A stretch of DNA of 64,000 bases from an uncultured Clostridia bacterium. GTDB taxonomy: Bacteria > Bacillota > Clostridia > UBA1381 > UMGS1253. The translations under genes were made by a program, and so were the position numbers. This document shows, piece by piece, positions 1-8,566 of the stretch; positions within the stretch are counted from its first letter, which is position 1; every line of letters begins with the position of its first letter. The stretch lies in assembly GCA_934457145.1 (NCBI GenBank), contig CAKSHP010000001.1, positions 132,751-196,750 on the forward strand, written 5' to 3'. The notes below the pieces were generated by a model. The model made no database searches, was not told the DNA's origin, and saw only the letters and a list, made by a program, of their open reading frames with translations.

Positions 1-503
1 TGGTTAATCAAAGGCTTAACAAAAAACAGTATCTTGTGCCTTATCTTATGAGCTCGCATCCGGGCTCAACTTTAAACGATGCGATAGAGCTTGCGCTGTT
101 TTTAAAGGAAAACAAAATGAACCCTCAGCAGGTTCAGGATTTTTATCCGACGCCCGGCAGCATTTCCACGGCAATGTTTTACACAGGCATTGATCCGAGG
201 ACGGGAAAGGAAGTTTATGTTGCAAAAACATATGAACAAAAAGCCATGCAGCGCGCGCTTTTGCAATATAAAAATCCCGACAGCAGAAAGCTTGTTATAA
301 AGGCGTTAAGGCTTGCCGGAAGAGATGATTTGATAGGATACACGAAAGACTGCCTTGTGCGTCCCATAGAAAATCACGGTTTTAAAGATAATAAATACGG
401 AGGTAATAAAAATGGCAACGATAATAGACGGAAGAGCGGTTTCAAAAAAAATAAAACAGGATTTGAAAAAAGAAGTGGAAAGCCTGAAAGAAAAAGGCAT
501 TAA
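1..503 (+). CDS. YgiQ family radical SAM protein, C-terminal part (5' end outside window)
   Basis: The reading frame is already open at base 3 and ends at 503, so only the last ~167 residues are here. The stretch SSHPGSTLNDAIELA, then QDFYPTPGSISTAMFYTGIDP and a conserved KPxxR/K-type tail, is typical of the C-terminal half of YgiQ (UPF0313) radical SAM proteins, which carry their CX3CX2C cluster further upstream (not in the window). The substrate of this family is not established. The last ~30 residues are very basic (Lys/Arg/Asn/Gly rich), as is common in YgiQ tails, and this tail is encoded in a region that overlaps the folD start by 92 bases in another frame. The gene is probably the first visible member of a ygiQ-folD-rsmG transcription unit. 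Confidence 0.85.
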   Translation, partial: VNQRLNKKQYLVPYLMSSHPGSTLNDAIELALFLKENKMNPQQVQDFYPTPGSISTAMFYTGIDPRTGKEVYVAKTYEQKAMQRALLQYKNPDSRKLVIKALRLAGRDDLIGYTKDCLVRPIENHGFKDNKYGGNKNGNDNRRKSGFKKNKTGFEKRSGKPERKRH

Positions 504-1266
504 TCCATGCCTTGCGGTTGTAATAGTCGGAAACGATCCGGCAAGCAAGGTTTATGTTGCGGGAAAAATAAGAGACTGCAAGGAAATAGGGATAGAATCC
601 AAGCATTTTGAGCTTGATGAAAACACATCTGAAGATGAGCTTTTAAAGCTTGTGAAAAAATTAAATGAAGACAAAGAGGTGTCGGGGCTTTTGGTGCAGC
701 TGCCGCTGCCTAAGCATATTAACGAAAAAACAATTATAAATGCAATAGATCCGAAAAAGGACGTTGACGCGTTTCACCCCGTGAATGTCGGAAAAATCAT
801 GATAGGTGATTATGATTTTCTGCCGTGTACACCGTCGGGCGTTATGCACCTTTTGGAGGCGTATAACATTGATATTTGCGGCAAGGAATGCGTTGTTGTG
901 GGAAGAAGCAATATAGTCGGAAAACCTCAGGCGATGCTGCTTTTGCAAAAGAACGGCACGGTCACGATATGCCACTCGAAAACAAAGGATTTAAAACAGG
1001 TAACAAAAAGAGCGGATATTTTGGTTGTTGCAATAGGAAAAGGCGAATTTGTGACGGCTGATATGATAAAAGAGGGCGCAGTTGTGATAGACGTCGGCAT
1101 GAACAGAAACGCTGAAGGAAAACTTGTCGGCGACGTGAAGTTTGACGAAGTGAGCGAAAAAGCGTCGTATATCACGCCCGTTCCCGGCGGAGTCGGGGTA
1201 ATGACGCGCGCAATACTTATGAAAAACGCGGTTAAAGCGGCTGTTATGGCGGCGCAAAACAATTAA
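412..1266 (+). CDS. folD: Bifunctional methylenetetrahydrofolate dehydrogenase/cyclohydrolase FolD
   Basis: Interconverts 5,10-methylene-THF, 5,10-methenyl-THF and 10-formyl-THF in the cytosolic one-carbon pathway, using NADP. The 284-residue product has the family's normal length and its landmarks: the catalytic region SKVYVAGKIRDCKEIGI with the conserved Tyr and Lys, QLPLPKHI, DVDAFHPVNVGK, PCTPSGVMHLL, the dinucleotide-binding VVVGRSNIVGKP, and the C-terminal TPVPGGVGVMTRAILM. The start is fixed by a GGAGGT ribosome site about 8 bases upstream. It overlaps the tail of the upstream YgiQ gene and is followed after 18 bases by rsmG, suggesting co-transcription. Confidence 0.97.
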   Translation: MATIIDGRAVSKKIKQDLKKEVESLKEKGINPCLAVVIVGNDPASKVYVAGKIRDCKEIGIESKHFELDENTSEDELLKLVKKLNEDKEVSGLLVQLPLPKHINEKTIINAIDPKKDVDAFHPVNVGKIMIGDYDFLPCTPSGVMHLLEAYNIDICGKECVVVGRSNIVGKPQAMLLLQKNGTVTICHSKTKDLKQVTKRADILVVAIGKGEFVTADMIKEGAVVIDVGMNRNAEGKLVGDVKFDEVSEKASYITPVPGGVGVMTRAILMKNAVKAAVMAAQNN

Positions 1267-1284
1267 CGGGAGCGCGAAAGTTTA

Positions 1285-1989
1285 ATGAAAGAAATTTTAA
1301 AAAACGGCTTTGAAAAGCTTAATATAAAACTGACTGAAAAAATGACGGAGCAGTTTGAAAAATATTACAGCTTTCTTATAGAATATAATAAAAATGTTAA
1401 TTTAACGGCAATCACGCAAAAACAAGACGTTGCCGTGAAACACTTTATCGACAGCGGTTCGCTTTTGTCGGTGCTTGATATAAAGGAGGGCGCAAAGCTG
1501 ATTGATGTCGGCAGCGGTGCGGGGTTTCCGGGGCTTGTTATAAAAATTCTTCGTCCGGATATTGATATAACGCTTGTCGATTCTTTAAATAAGCGCATAG
1601 TGTTTTTGCAAAAGTGCTGTGAGGTTTTGGGTATTGAGGCAAACTGCATCCATGCCCGCGCAGAGGAGCTGGCAAAAAAGAGCGGATTTCGCGAAAGCTA
1701 TGACGTTGCAACGTCGAGAGCTGTTGCAAATTTAACAACTCTTTGCGAATACTGCCTTGCGTTTGTTAAGGTGGGCGGTGTGTTTGCTCCGCTGAAAGGT
1801 CCGTGTGCCGATGAAGAAATAAAAAGTGCGCAGCCGGCAATTAAATTGCTTGGCGGCAAGCTTTTAAAAATATCGGATGTGTGCATTGAAAGTCTCGGGC
1901 ATAAGATAGTTTTGATTGACAAAATACAAAAAACTCCGGCAAAATACCCCAGAAACGGCGCAAAGCCGATAAATAATCCGTTAAAATAA
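1285..1989 (+). CDS. rsmG: 16S rRNA (guanine527-N7)-methyltransferase RsmG (GidB)
   Basis: Methylates N7 of G527 in the 530 loop of 16S rRNA using S-adenosylmethionine. The 234-residue protein shows the SAM-binding motif I (LIDVGSGAGFPGLVIKI) followed by the acidic residue of motif II in ITLVDSLNKRI, plus the N-terminal VNLTAI and the later TSRAVANL segments typical of GidB. The upstream site (GGGAG, 1268-1272) is modest, so translation may partly depend on folD, which ends 18 bases upstream. Loss of RsmG gives low-level streptomycin resistance in other bacteria. The gene sits next to a parB/noc gene, as in many Bacillota near the origin, though no mnmG/mnmE or soj lies beside it here. Confidence 0.96.
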   Translation: MKEILKNGFEKLNIKLTEKMTEQFEKYYSFLIEYNKNVNLTAITQKQDVAVKHFIDSGSLLSVLDIKEGAKLIDVGSGAGFPGLVIKILRPDIDITLVDSLNKRIVFLQKCCEVLGIEANCIHARAEELAKKSGFRESYDVATSRAVANLTTLCEYCLAFVKVGGVFAPLKGPCADEEIKSAQPAIKLLGGKLLKISDVCIESLGHKIVLIDKIQKTPAKYPRNGAKPINNPLK

Positions 1990-2022
1990 GCAAAATTATG
2001 AAAAATTAAATAAATTTTTAGC

Positions 2023-2090
2023 AAGCGATTTGGCTTTTTTTTTGTTCCATAATATGGTATTATAAAGATGTCAAATCGCTTTTCTTTTTA
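2023..2090 (+). terminator. Possible rho-independent terminator after rsmG
   Basis: Ten-base arms AAGCGATTTG (2023-2032) and CAAATCGCTT (2072-2081) are perfectly complementary and are followed by TTCTTTTTA. The loop is unusually long (39 bases), so termination strength is uncertain. Confidence 0.5.
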
Positions 2091-2102
2091 ATATATAAAA
2101 AT

Positions 2103-2132
2103 TTGACAAAAAAATGATGTGCCCGGTTTAAA
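2103..2132 (+). promoter_or_regulatory. Candidate sigma-A promoter of noc/parB
   Basis: TTGACA (2103-2108) is a perfect -35 box. The only -10 candidate is the weak TTTAAA (2127-2132) after an 18-base spacer. Transcription would start almost at the ribosome site, so this is tentative. Confidence 0.35.
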
Positions 2133-2154
2133 TTAAAACAAAGGAGGAATTCTT

Positions 2155-2991
2155 ATGCCGCTCACAATGTGCGCAGAAAAAATCCCAAACCAGCAAAAGA
2201 GTGTTATATATGTTCCTGTGAAGCGGATTTTCCCGAATCCGTTTCAGCCCAGACGCTATTTTGACCAGACCGCTTTAAACGAGCTTTCCGCATCAATTAA
2301 AAGCGTTGGGGTTTTACAGCCCATAAGCGTAAGACGCGGATGCGGCGATAACTATGAGTTAATTGCGGGCGAGCGACGCTTGCGCGCAAGCAAAATGGCG
2401 GGACTTTCCTACATACCTGCTATAGTTTATGATATTTCCGACAACGAATCGGCAGTTATTGCGCTTTTGGAAAACCTTCAGCGTGCAGACCTTTCCTACA
2501 TGGAGGAGGCAGAGGGTTATTTAAAGCTTATGACATATCATAATATGACGCAGGAGGAAATTGCGTTAAAGGTTGGAAAAACGCAGTCAACAATTGCAAA
2601 CAAAATCCGTCTTTTAAAGCTCAGCGACACTGTTAAAAAGATGCTGGCAGCATCACATTTAACGGAGCGCCATGCCCGCGCGCTGTTAAAGCTTTCAAAC
2701 GAAGAAGATCAGATAAAGGTGTTAAACCAGGTTATAAAAAACAATTTAAATGTTTCAAAGACAGAAGAATTAATATATATGCTGCTCTGCGGAGAAACGA
2801 GCGCCGCAAAAAAGAAAAAGCGCTTCTTTGCGGGATTTCGCAGCGTGCAGATAGTTGTAAACACAATCCGTCAGAGCGTTGGCATGATAAAGGATGCCGG
2901 AATGAATGCAACTATTAAAGAACGAATATATGACGAATATGCAGAATACACTATCAGAATAGTAAAACCTCCTAAAGACAAAACTGAATAG
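2155..2991 (+). CDS. noc: ParB/Noc-type CTP-dependent DNA-binding protein
   Basis: A 278-residue ParB-family protein. The N-terminal CTP-binding domain is visible as NPFQPRR (box I), GERRLRASK (box II) and ALLENLQRADLSYMEEAEGY (box III). It is followed by a helix-turn-helix region (MTQEEIALKVGKTQSTIANKIRLLKL) and a C-terminal dimerisation part. A strong AAAGGAGG site lies 7 bases before the ATG. The position right after rsmG matches noc (nucleoid occlusion, protects DNA from division septa) in Bacillus relatives. No parA/soj follows, which favours Noc over Spo0J, but the HTH specificity residues cannot be assigned by eye, so a second ParB role remains possible. Confidence 0.85.
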   Translation: MPLTMCAEKIPNQQKSVIYVPVKRIFPNPFQPRRYFDQTALNELSASIKSVGVLQPISVRRGCGDNYELIAGERRLRASKMAGLSYIPAIVYDISDNESAVIALLENLQRADLSYMEEAEGYLKLMTYHNMTQEEIALKVGKTQSTIANKIRLLKLSDTVKKMLAASHLTERHARALLKLSNEEDQIKVLNQVIKNNLNVSKTEELIYMLLCGETSAAKKKKRFFAGFRSVQIVVNTIRQSVGMIKDAGMNATIKERIYDEYAEYTIRIVKPPKDKTE

Positions 2992-3052
2992 AATTTTGCA
3001 TATCGCATATAGATATATCACCACCCCTTATTCATTTATCATTCCCTAAAGA

Positions 3053-3100
3053 GGACAGCCGTAAAAATTCTCCCCTTTTTTACCGGCTGTTCTTTTTTTT
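3053..3100 (+). terminator. Rho-independent terminator after noc
   Basis: GACAGCCG-TAAAA and TTTTTACCGGCTGTTC pair with one bulged base and are followed by a run of eight T. Confidence 0.85.
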
Positions 3101-3103
3101 ATG

Positions 3104-3132
3104 TTGAAATTTTATGTGATGTGTGATAAAAT
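3104..3132 (+). promoter_or_regulatory. Sigma-A promoter of trmK
   Basis: TTGAAA (3104-3109), 17-base spacer, TAAAAT (3127-3132) preceded by TGA, an extended -10. It lies over the earliest possible GTG start of trmK and therefore helps choose the later ATG. Confidence 0.8.
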
Positions 3133-3158
3133 GTAGTAAAAAAACAATGGAGATTAAT

Positions 3159-3866
3159 ATGGAAAATAAAAATATGCTTTGCCATGCAACGCCGAGGACA
3201 AAGCTTTTGTGTGAGCTTGCAAAGCCATATAAAACCGTTGCCGACATAGGATGCGATCATGCGTATGTTGCAATAGCTCTTGCGAAAATGAATAAAAAGG
3301 TTATTGCCTCCGACGTTTCAAAAGGGCCGATAGAAAAAGCCGCGCAAAATATAAAAAGATTTAATCTTTCGGATAAAATAGAGCTTAGGCTTTGCAGCGG
3401 TCTTTGCGGTTATAAACCGTTTGAGGCGCAGGCTTTTATCATAGCCGGCATGGGGGCAAACGTTATAGCCGATATCTTAGAAAGTTCCAAATCTGTTGCA
3501 AAATCGGCGGAGGCGCTTTTTTTGCAGCCTATGACCTCGGGCGAGGTTTTAAGAAAGTATTTGTATGAAAACGGATACATAATAAAAGACGAACATCTGG
3601 TTTCAGAGGACAGAAGAATTTATTCGGTGATAGAAGCAACAAGCGGAAAAACGGACGGCTTTTGCGATTTTGACTGCTATGTAAGCCGAGCTGCGGCAGC
3701 GAAGATAAAAAATCCGCTTTATTTAAGTTATGTTAAGAAAAAACGCGATGAATTTTTAAAAATATTTGCAGGGCTTGAAAAATCAAGTTCAAAAAAACAC
3801 CTTGCACTGTATTATAAAGAACTTGCAAACAAGGCTCAAAATCTTATTTTGAGCGCAGAAAATTAA
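3159..3866 (+). CDS. trmK: tRNA (adenine22-N1)-methyltransferase TrmK family
   Basis: Class I SAM-dependent methyltransferase of 235 residues expected to methylate N1 of A22 in the D-arm of tRNA. Motif I is VADIGCDHAYVAIALAK; the following acidic residue is in VIASDVSKGPIEKA; AGMGANVIADIL and LFLQPMTSGEVLR are characteristic of the TrmK/YqfN family. The ATG at 3159 is preferred because GGAG lies 6 bases upstream; an in-frame GTG at 3123 falls inside the promoter and an ATG at 3147 has no ribosome site. It is followed 17 bases later by a Nif3-like gene, the usual trmK partner in Bacillota. Confidence 0.93.
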   Translation: MENKNMLCHATPRTKLLCELAKPYKTVADIGCDHAYVAIALAKMNKKVIASDVSKGPIEKAAQNIKRFNLSDKIELRLCSGLCGYKPFEAQAFIIAGMGANVIADILESSKSVAKSAEALFLQPMTSGEVLRKYLYENGYIIKDEHLVSEDRRIYSVIEATSGKTDGFCDFDCYVSRAAAAKIKNPLYLSYVKKKRDEFLKIFAGLEKSSSKKHLALYYKELANKAQNLILSAEN

Positions 3867-3883
3867 CTGAAAGGAAAATGAAT

Positions 3884-4663
3884 ATGAAAATAAAACAAAT
3901 AGTTGAAAAACTTGAAAAGCTGGCTCCTCAAAAGCTTGCCTACAGCTGGGATAATGTTGGGCTGCTGTTTGGCAGCGGCGACTGGGAGGTTAAAAAAATA
4001 CTTTTAACTTTAGATATGGATGAAAATGTTGCATCAGAGGCGGCAAGAAAGGGCGCAAACCTTGTTATAGGGCATCATCCGATTTTTTTTAATCCGGCTC
4101 AAAAAATTACGGATAATTTTTCGGACGGCAAAGCCGTTATGACGCTTGCCGAAAACAAAACGGCATACTTTGCCGCACACACAAATCTCGACATTGCAAA
4201 GGGCGGTTTAAACGATTTGTTTGCAAAAAAGTTAGAGCTTTATGACGCTGAAATTCTGGAATACACCGAAGAAACGCAGGGAATCGGCAGAATAGGAAAG
4301 TGCAAGCCGATGAGCCTTTCGGAGCTTGCAAAAAAGGTTAAAGACGTTTTTGGCGCTCAGTATGTGAGAGTGTGCGGAAATGAAGAGAAAATTGTTAAAA
4401 CAGTTGCGGTAAATTCGGGCGGAGGAACTGCGCTTATAGGTGCGGCGATTAAAGAAGGCGCCGACGTTTTGGTAACGGGTGATTTTAAATATGCACAGAT
4501 GCGCGAATGTGTTTTTGGCGGATTAAACGTTATTGACATTGGGCATTATAACACGGAAATTCTCTGCCGGGATATTTTTTATGAATTTTTGAAAAATGAG
4601 TTTAAAGATGAAATTGAAATAGAATTTTCACAGGAAAACACAAATGTGATGAAATTTATATAA
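3884..4663 (+). CDS. Nif3-like dinuclear metal protein (DUF34, GTP cyclohydrolase 1 type 2 homolog)
   Basis: A 259-residue Nif3/YqfO-family protein of unsettled biochemical role. Metal ligands can be seen: the His pair in IGHHPIFF, the HTNLD motif, and the C-terminal GHYNTE with a conserved Glu. The family is short here: there is no inserted PII-like (CutA-like) middle domain, which makes it the compact form. AAAGGA lies 8 bases before the ATG at 3884; an ATG two codons earlier (3878) is too close to that site. It forms a two-gene unit with trmK and is closed by a strong terminator shared with the convergent PHP gene. Confidence 0.93.
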   Translation: MKIKQIVEKLEKLAPQKLAYSWDNVGLLFGSGDWEVKKILLTLDMDENVASEAARKGANLVIGHHPIFFNPAQKITDNFSDGKAVMTLAENKTAYFAAHTNLDIAKGGLNDLFAKKLELYDAEILEYTEETQGIGRIGKCKPMSLSELAKKVKDVFGAQYVRVCGNEEKIVKTVAVNSGGGTALIGAAIKEGADVLVTGDFKYAQMRECVFGGLNVIDIGHYNTEILCRDIFYEFLKNEFKDEIEIEFSQENTNVMKFI

Positions 4664-4689
4664 ATGTTATTTCTTCAAAAAAGAAATAA

Positions 4690-4740
4690 AAAAGGCTGTA
4701 GAAAAACAAACTGCTTTATGCGTTTTTCTACAGCCTTTTA
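4690..4740. terminator. Bidirectional terminator between Nif3-like and PHP genes
   Basis: Perfect 17-base arms (4691-4707 and 4722-4738) flanked by A- and T-rich tracts, so it can serve both convergent genes. Confidence 0.9.
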
Positions 4741-5445
4741 TTATTTAAAATTATACGGAACAACAATATTTTTGCCGATATCGAAAACAAAGTGACGGTC
4801 TTTTATGATTTTTGCAACGTCAAAGGAGTCTTCGGGTTTAAAATCGGTTTTTAAAAAGCACTGTCCCTCGTGTCCGACGTGGTGAAAATCCGTGCCGCCG
4901 GAGATTAAAAAGTTGTGCTGTGCGGCATATTTTGCCGCCATGCTTACTCTTGAGTTATGGCCGGGATGCATATTAAAAACCTCAATGCCGTCGATGCTTT
5001 TTGGGTTTGCAAGCTCCATTCCGTCGCGGAATGGGTGTGCCTGAAGAATGACGTTATTGCCGTTTTTAAATGCTTTGTAAAAAGCGTCTATTCCTTTGTC
5101 GAGAAATTCATAGGCATAGGGAAGCTCTTTTTCGCCGATACCGTAAATAAGATAATCGTTTGCATTTTCGGTGAAACGTATTTCAATTCCCAAAATAATA
5201 TTTATGCCGTTTTTATCGCCGAGCTTGCGAGCTGCTTCGAATTCTGATATATATTCTTTGAGTTTTTCTTCTTTTGTGCCGTTTTTAAAATAAAACGGGG
5301 AAAAGTGGTTTGTTATAACGACTGCGTCGGCGTTTTGTTTTTTATAAAGCTCGATAAGTTTTTCGGGTTCCACTTCGCTGCAAAGGCTTACCGGCCTTGT
5401 GTGAGCGTGCATTTCTGTTTTAAATTTAAATGCTGTTGTAAACAT
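4741..5445 (-). CDS. PHP-domain metal-dependent phosphoesterase
   Basis: A 234-residue PHP-family protein. Metal-binding motifs typical of the fold are present in order: EMHAHT near the N-terminus, VITNH, GIEIRF, QAHPFRD, and the late GTDFHH. The family includes histidinol phosphatase, nucleoside phosphatases and polymerase-linked exonucleases, and the substrate here cannot be told from sequence. GAAAGGA is about 9 bases upstream of the ATG. It is the last gene of the glmS-ispD-ispF-PHP run, 26 bases after ispF, and ends at the shared terminator. Confidence 0.88.
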   Translation of the reverse strand: MFTTAFKFKTEMHAHTRPVSLCSEVEPEKLIELYKKQNADAVVITNHFSPFYFKNGTKEEKLKEYISEFEAARKLGDKNGINIILGIEIRFTENANDYLIYGIGEKELPYAYEFLDKGIDAFYKAFKNGNNVILQAHPFRDGMELANPKSIDGIEVFNMHPGHNSRVSMAAKYAAQHNFLISGGTDFHHVGHEGQCFLKTDFKPEDSFDVAKIIKDRHFVFDIGKNIVVPYNFK

Positions 5446-5471
5446 AAAATCAAGTCCTTTCGTCAGATACT

Positions 5472-5966
5472 TTAATTGTCGGAGTCTAAATAATCGTGCT
5501 TTTCAATAAGCACAACGGCATGAGCGCTTATTCCCTCTTTTCTGCCCTCAAAGCCCATAGTTTCGGTTGTTGTTGCTTTAACGTTTATATCGCTTATGTC
5601 CGCTCCGCAAATTGATGCCATGTTTTCGCGCATCTGCTCAACATACGGCGACAAACGCGGTTCCTGGGCAATAATAGTTATGTCCGCATTTGAAACGAAA
5701 AATCCCATATCGTCGATAGTTGATATAACGCTTTCGAGCATCTCGCAGCTGTCGGCGTCTTTAAAGCGCTCATCGCTGTCGGGGAAAAGGCGGCCTATGT
5801 CGCCTAAAGCCGCAGCGCCTAAGATTGCGTCCATTAAAGCATGGGTGGCAACATCTGCGTCGGAGTGACCCAAAAGTCCTTTTTCATACGGTATTTCCAC
5901 GCCGCAAAGTATAAGCTTTCTGCCGCTTACAAGTTTGTGAACATCATAACCGTGACCTATTCTCAT
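5472..5966 (-). CDS. ispF: 2-C-methyl-D-erythritol 2,4-cyclodiphosphate synthase IspF
   Basis: Fifth step of the MEP isoprenoid pathway: CDP-ME 2-phosphate is cyclised to MEcPP with release of CMP. The 164-residue product has the family length. Zn ligands appear in GHGYDVHKL, and the motifs GHSDADVATHALMDAILGAAALGDIG, LFPD and TTTETMGFEGR are all present. The start codon overlaps the ispD stop by four bases (ATGA), the classic translationally coupled ispDF arrangement. Confidence 0.97.
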   Translation of the reverse strand: MRIGHGYDVHKLVSGRKLILCGVEIPYEKGLLGHSDADVATHALMDAILGAAALGDIGRLFPDSDERFKDADSCEMLESVISTIDDMGFFVSNADITIIAQEPRLSPYVEQMRENMASICGADISDINVKATTTETMGFEGRKEGISAHAVVLIEKHDYLDSDN

Positions 5967-6697
5967 TTTTTATTTTCCTTTCGCATAATAATTTGTTTTG
6001 CGACTGCCAAATCCTCGGGAGTTGTTATTTTAATATTTTCATAATCGCCCTCCGATACGTACACGCTGTCTTTGTATTTTGTAAAAACCGCTGTGTCGTC
6101 GGTTGCTAAAAAGCCTTCCTGCTTGGCTTTTTTGTGGCATTTTATGATTTCGCCGGCGTTAAAAATCTGCGGAGTTTGAATATTTACGGCAAAGGAGCGG
6201 TCTATATCGTTTTTGATAAATCCGTTTTCGTCGATTTGCTTTAAGCTGTCCTTTACACGAACGCCCGGTGCTGCCGCACCGTATTTTTGCGCGCATAAAA
6301 AGCAGGTTTTAACAGTGCTTTCTTTTATAAGGCATCTTGCGCCGTCATGTATAAAAACAAATCCGCTTGTGTCATTTATTTTATCAAGTCCGCAAAGCAC
6401 GGACGACTGCCTGGTGGTGCCGCCTGTGATAACGGTTTCAAGCTTTGAGATATTATATCTGGTTTTTATGTTTAAAACCTTATCAATATCGCATTTTCTT
6501 GTTACAACTATAATCGAATTTATAAATTCGCAATTCTGAAACACGCCGAGCGTGTGTGCCAGAATCGGTTTTTCGAAAAGAGGGAGAAAAACCTTGTTTA
6601 TATCCTCGCCTGTTATATCTTTTCCGCTTTTCATTCGGTTGCCGCTGCCGGCAGCCATAATCAAAGCCGTGTTTTTACTGTTGTTCATATGCCGCAT
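5963..6697 (-). CDS. ispD: 2-C-methyl-D-erythritol 4-phosphate cytidylyltransferase IspD
   Basis: Transfers CMP from CTP to MEP in the isoprenoid pathway. The 244-residue protein begins with the nucleotide-binding ALIMAAGSGNRMKSG followed by NKVFLPLFEKPILAHTL; VITGGTTRQSSVLCGL, FIHDGARCLI, VRVKDSLKQ and TDDTAVF match IspD. The segment between the G-rich loop and NKVF (DITGED) is longer than usual. The ATG at 6697 overlaps the glmS stop by one base (TAATG); a second ATG three codons later is possible. No clear ribosome site precedes either, so translation is probably coupled to glmS. Confidence 0.95.
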   Translation of the reverse strand: MRHMNNSKNTALIMAAGSGNRMKSGKDITGEDINKVFLPLFEKPILAHTLGVFQNCEFINSIIVVTRKCDIDKVLNIKTRYNISKLETVITGGTTRQSSVLCGLDKINDTSGFVFIHDGARCLIKESTVKTCFLCAQKYGAAAPGVRVKDSLKQIDENGFIKNDIDRSFAVNIQTPQIFNAGEIIKCHKKAKQEGFLATDDTAVFTKYKDSVYVSEGDYENIKITTPEDLAVAKQIIMRKENKK

Positions 6698-8526
6698 TAT
6701 TCAACCGTAACCGATTTTGCAAGGTTTCTGGGCTTGTCAACATCGCAGCCTTTATACACTGCCATGTAGTATGCAAAAATCTGAAGCGGAACAATCGAAA
6801 GCGCGGGTTGCAGCATGGGCAGAGTTTTTGGAATATAGTAAACAAAATCGCAGCAGTTTTCCATTGCGGTGTTGCCTTCAACGGTTATTCCGAATACTAC
6901 GCCGCCTCTGCTTGTTACCTCGACTATATTGCTGACCATTTTATCATAGAGCTGCTGCTGAGTTGCTATTGCGGCAACACAGGTGCCTTCTTCAATAAGA
7001 GAAATTGTGCCGTGTTTAAGCTCGCCCGCAGCGTATGCCTCGGAGTGTATATAAGAAATTTCTTTGAGTTTTAAAGAGCCTTCAAGCGCCAGACAGTAGT
7101 CAAGACCTCTGCCTAAGAAGAACACGTCTTTTGAATTGTATTTTTTAGACGCATATTCCTGAAGCGGAGCCACATTGTCTAATATTTTTTCAACCTTTTC
7201 GGGCAGCTTTTGCATTTCGGAAACGATTTGCATATATGTTTTTTCGTCTATCTTTTCTCTTATATAAGCAAAATACGAAGCAATCAGATACAAAACCTGA
7301 AGCTGTGTTGAATATGCTTTGGTTGTTGCAACGCTGATTTCGGGACCTGCCCATGTGTATATAACATCGTCTGCCTCGCGGGCAACGCTACTTCCCACAA
7401 CGTTTACAATTGCTAAAACTCTGGCGCCTATTCTTTTTGCCTCGCGCATTGCGGCAAGCGTGTCTGCCGTTTCGCCGGACTGGCTTATTACTATAACCAG
7501 ATCATCGGGCGACAGAATCGGGTTTCTGTAGCGAAATTCGCTTGCAAGCTCGGTTTCCGTGTTTATTCTTGCAATGTCTTCAAGAACATATCTTCCGACA
7601 ACGCCCACATGATATGCGCTGCCGCAGCCGATTATATATATTTTGCTTAAGTCTTTAATCTGCTGCTCGGTAAGCTTTAAATCCTCCAAAAACACTTTGC
7701 CTTCGCGTATTCTCGGGCCGATGGTCTCTTTGATTGCGACCGGCTGCTCATAGATTTCCTTTAACATAAAGTGTTCATAGCCGCCCTTTTCCGCAGCGGA
7801 CGCATCCCACGTAACGTGAAACGCTTCTTTTTCAATTCTTTGACCGTCGGTGTCAAATATCTTTACGCTGCCGTCGTTTTTAATCCAGACAATTTCATCG
7901 TCTTCAAGAAAATACACATCTTTTGTGTACTCCAAAATTGCGGGAACATCGGAGGCGATAAAGTTTTCTTTATCTCCGAGGCCGACAATGAGCGGAGCCG
8001 CTTTTCTTACGGCAAACATCTCGCCCGGATGGTCAAGAGATATAACGCTTATGGCATAGCTGCCTTCAAGGCGGTGCAGCGTTTTTGCAAGCGCCGTTAA
8101 CATATTTCCGCTGTAGTGATAGTCGATTAAATTGCCTATTACTTCCGTGTCTGTGTCGGAAACAAAAGAATAGCCCTTTGAGATAAGCTTTTCTTTTAAT
8201 TTTTTATAGTTTTCTATTATTCCGTTGTGAACAACGGCTATTCTGCCGTTATGGCTTAAATGTGGATGCGAATTAATGTCGGACGGCGCGCCGTGGGTTG
8301 CCCATCTGGTGTGGCCTATTCCGATATTGCCTTCGATTGCGTTTCCGCCGTCTATCATATCGGAGAGGATGCTGAGTCTGCCCTTTGCTTTTTTAACAAC
8401 AATTTCATTTTCCTGCAAAACGGCAACTCCTGCCGAGTCATAGCCTCTGTATTCAAGCTTTGAAAGTCCGTTAATCAAAATCGGCGCCGCTTTTTTAGGA
8501 CCTACATAACCAACTATTCCGCACAT
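6697..8526 (-). CDS. glmS: Glutamine-fructose-6-phosphate aminotransferase (isomerizing) GlmS
   Basis: Makes glucosamine-6-phosphate from fructose-6-phosphate and glutamine, the first step toward UDP-GlcNAc and peptidoglycan. The start is the ATG of MCGIVGYVG, because Cys2 must become the N-terminal nucleophile; AAAGGAG lies 9 bases upstream. The longer frame beginning with TTG at 8550 runs through that ribosome site and is rejected. The 609-residue product has the glutaminase domain (GHTRWATHG, HNGIIENY, DTEVIGNLI) and two SIS domains (GCGSAYHVG, SQSGETADTL, and the C-terminal KSVTVE). It leads an operon with ispD, ispF and a PHP gene. There is no room for a glmS ribozyme in the leader. Confidence 0.98.
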   Translation of the reverse strand: MCGIVGYVGPKKAAPILINGLSKLEYRGYDSAGVAVLQENEIVVKKAKGRLSILSDMIDGGNAIEGNIGIGHTRWATHGAPSDINSHPHLSHNGRIAVVHNGIIENYKKLKEKLISKGYSFVSDTDTEVIGNLIDYHYSGNMLTALAKTLHRLEGSYAISVISLDHPGEMFAVRKAAPLIVGLGDKENFIASDVPAILEYTKDVYFLEDDEIVWIKNDGSVKIFDTDGQRIEKEAFHVTWDASAAEKGGYEHFMLKEIYEQPVAIKETIGPRIREGKVFLEDLKLTEQQIKDLSKIYIIGCGSAYHVGVVGRYVLEDIARINTETELASEFRYRNPILSPDDLVIVISQSGETADTLAAMREAKRIGARVLAIVNVVGSSVAREADDVIYTWAGPEISVATTKAYSTQLQVLYLIASYFAYIREKIDEKTYMQIVSEMQKLPEKVEKILDNVAPLQEYASKKYNSKDVFFLGRGLDYCLALEGSLKLKEISYIHSEAYAAGELKHGTISLIEEGTCVAAIATQQQLYDKMVSNIVEVTSRGGVVFGITVEGNTAMENCCDFVYYIPKTLPMLQPALSIVPLQIFAYYMAVYKGCDVDKPRNLAKSVTVE

Positions 8527-8566
8527 ATATTTTTTCTCCTTTAAAAACAAATTTAGTTTCTTTCAA

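Noticed and set aside
3123..3158. GTG start of trmK at 3123
   Set aside because: It lies inside the predicted promoter; the ATG at 3159 has a ribosome site.
8527..8550. Longer glmS frame starting with TTG at 8550
   Set aside because: It would translate the ribosome site itself and hide the Cys nucleophile that must follow the first Met.
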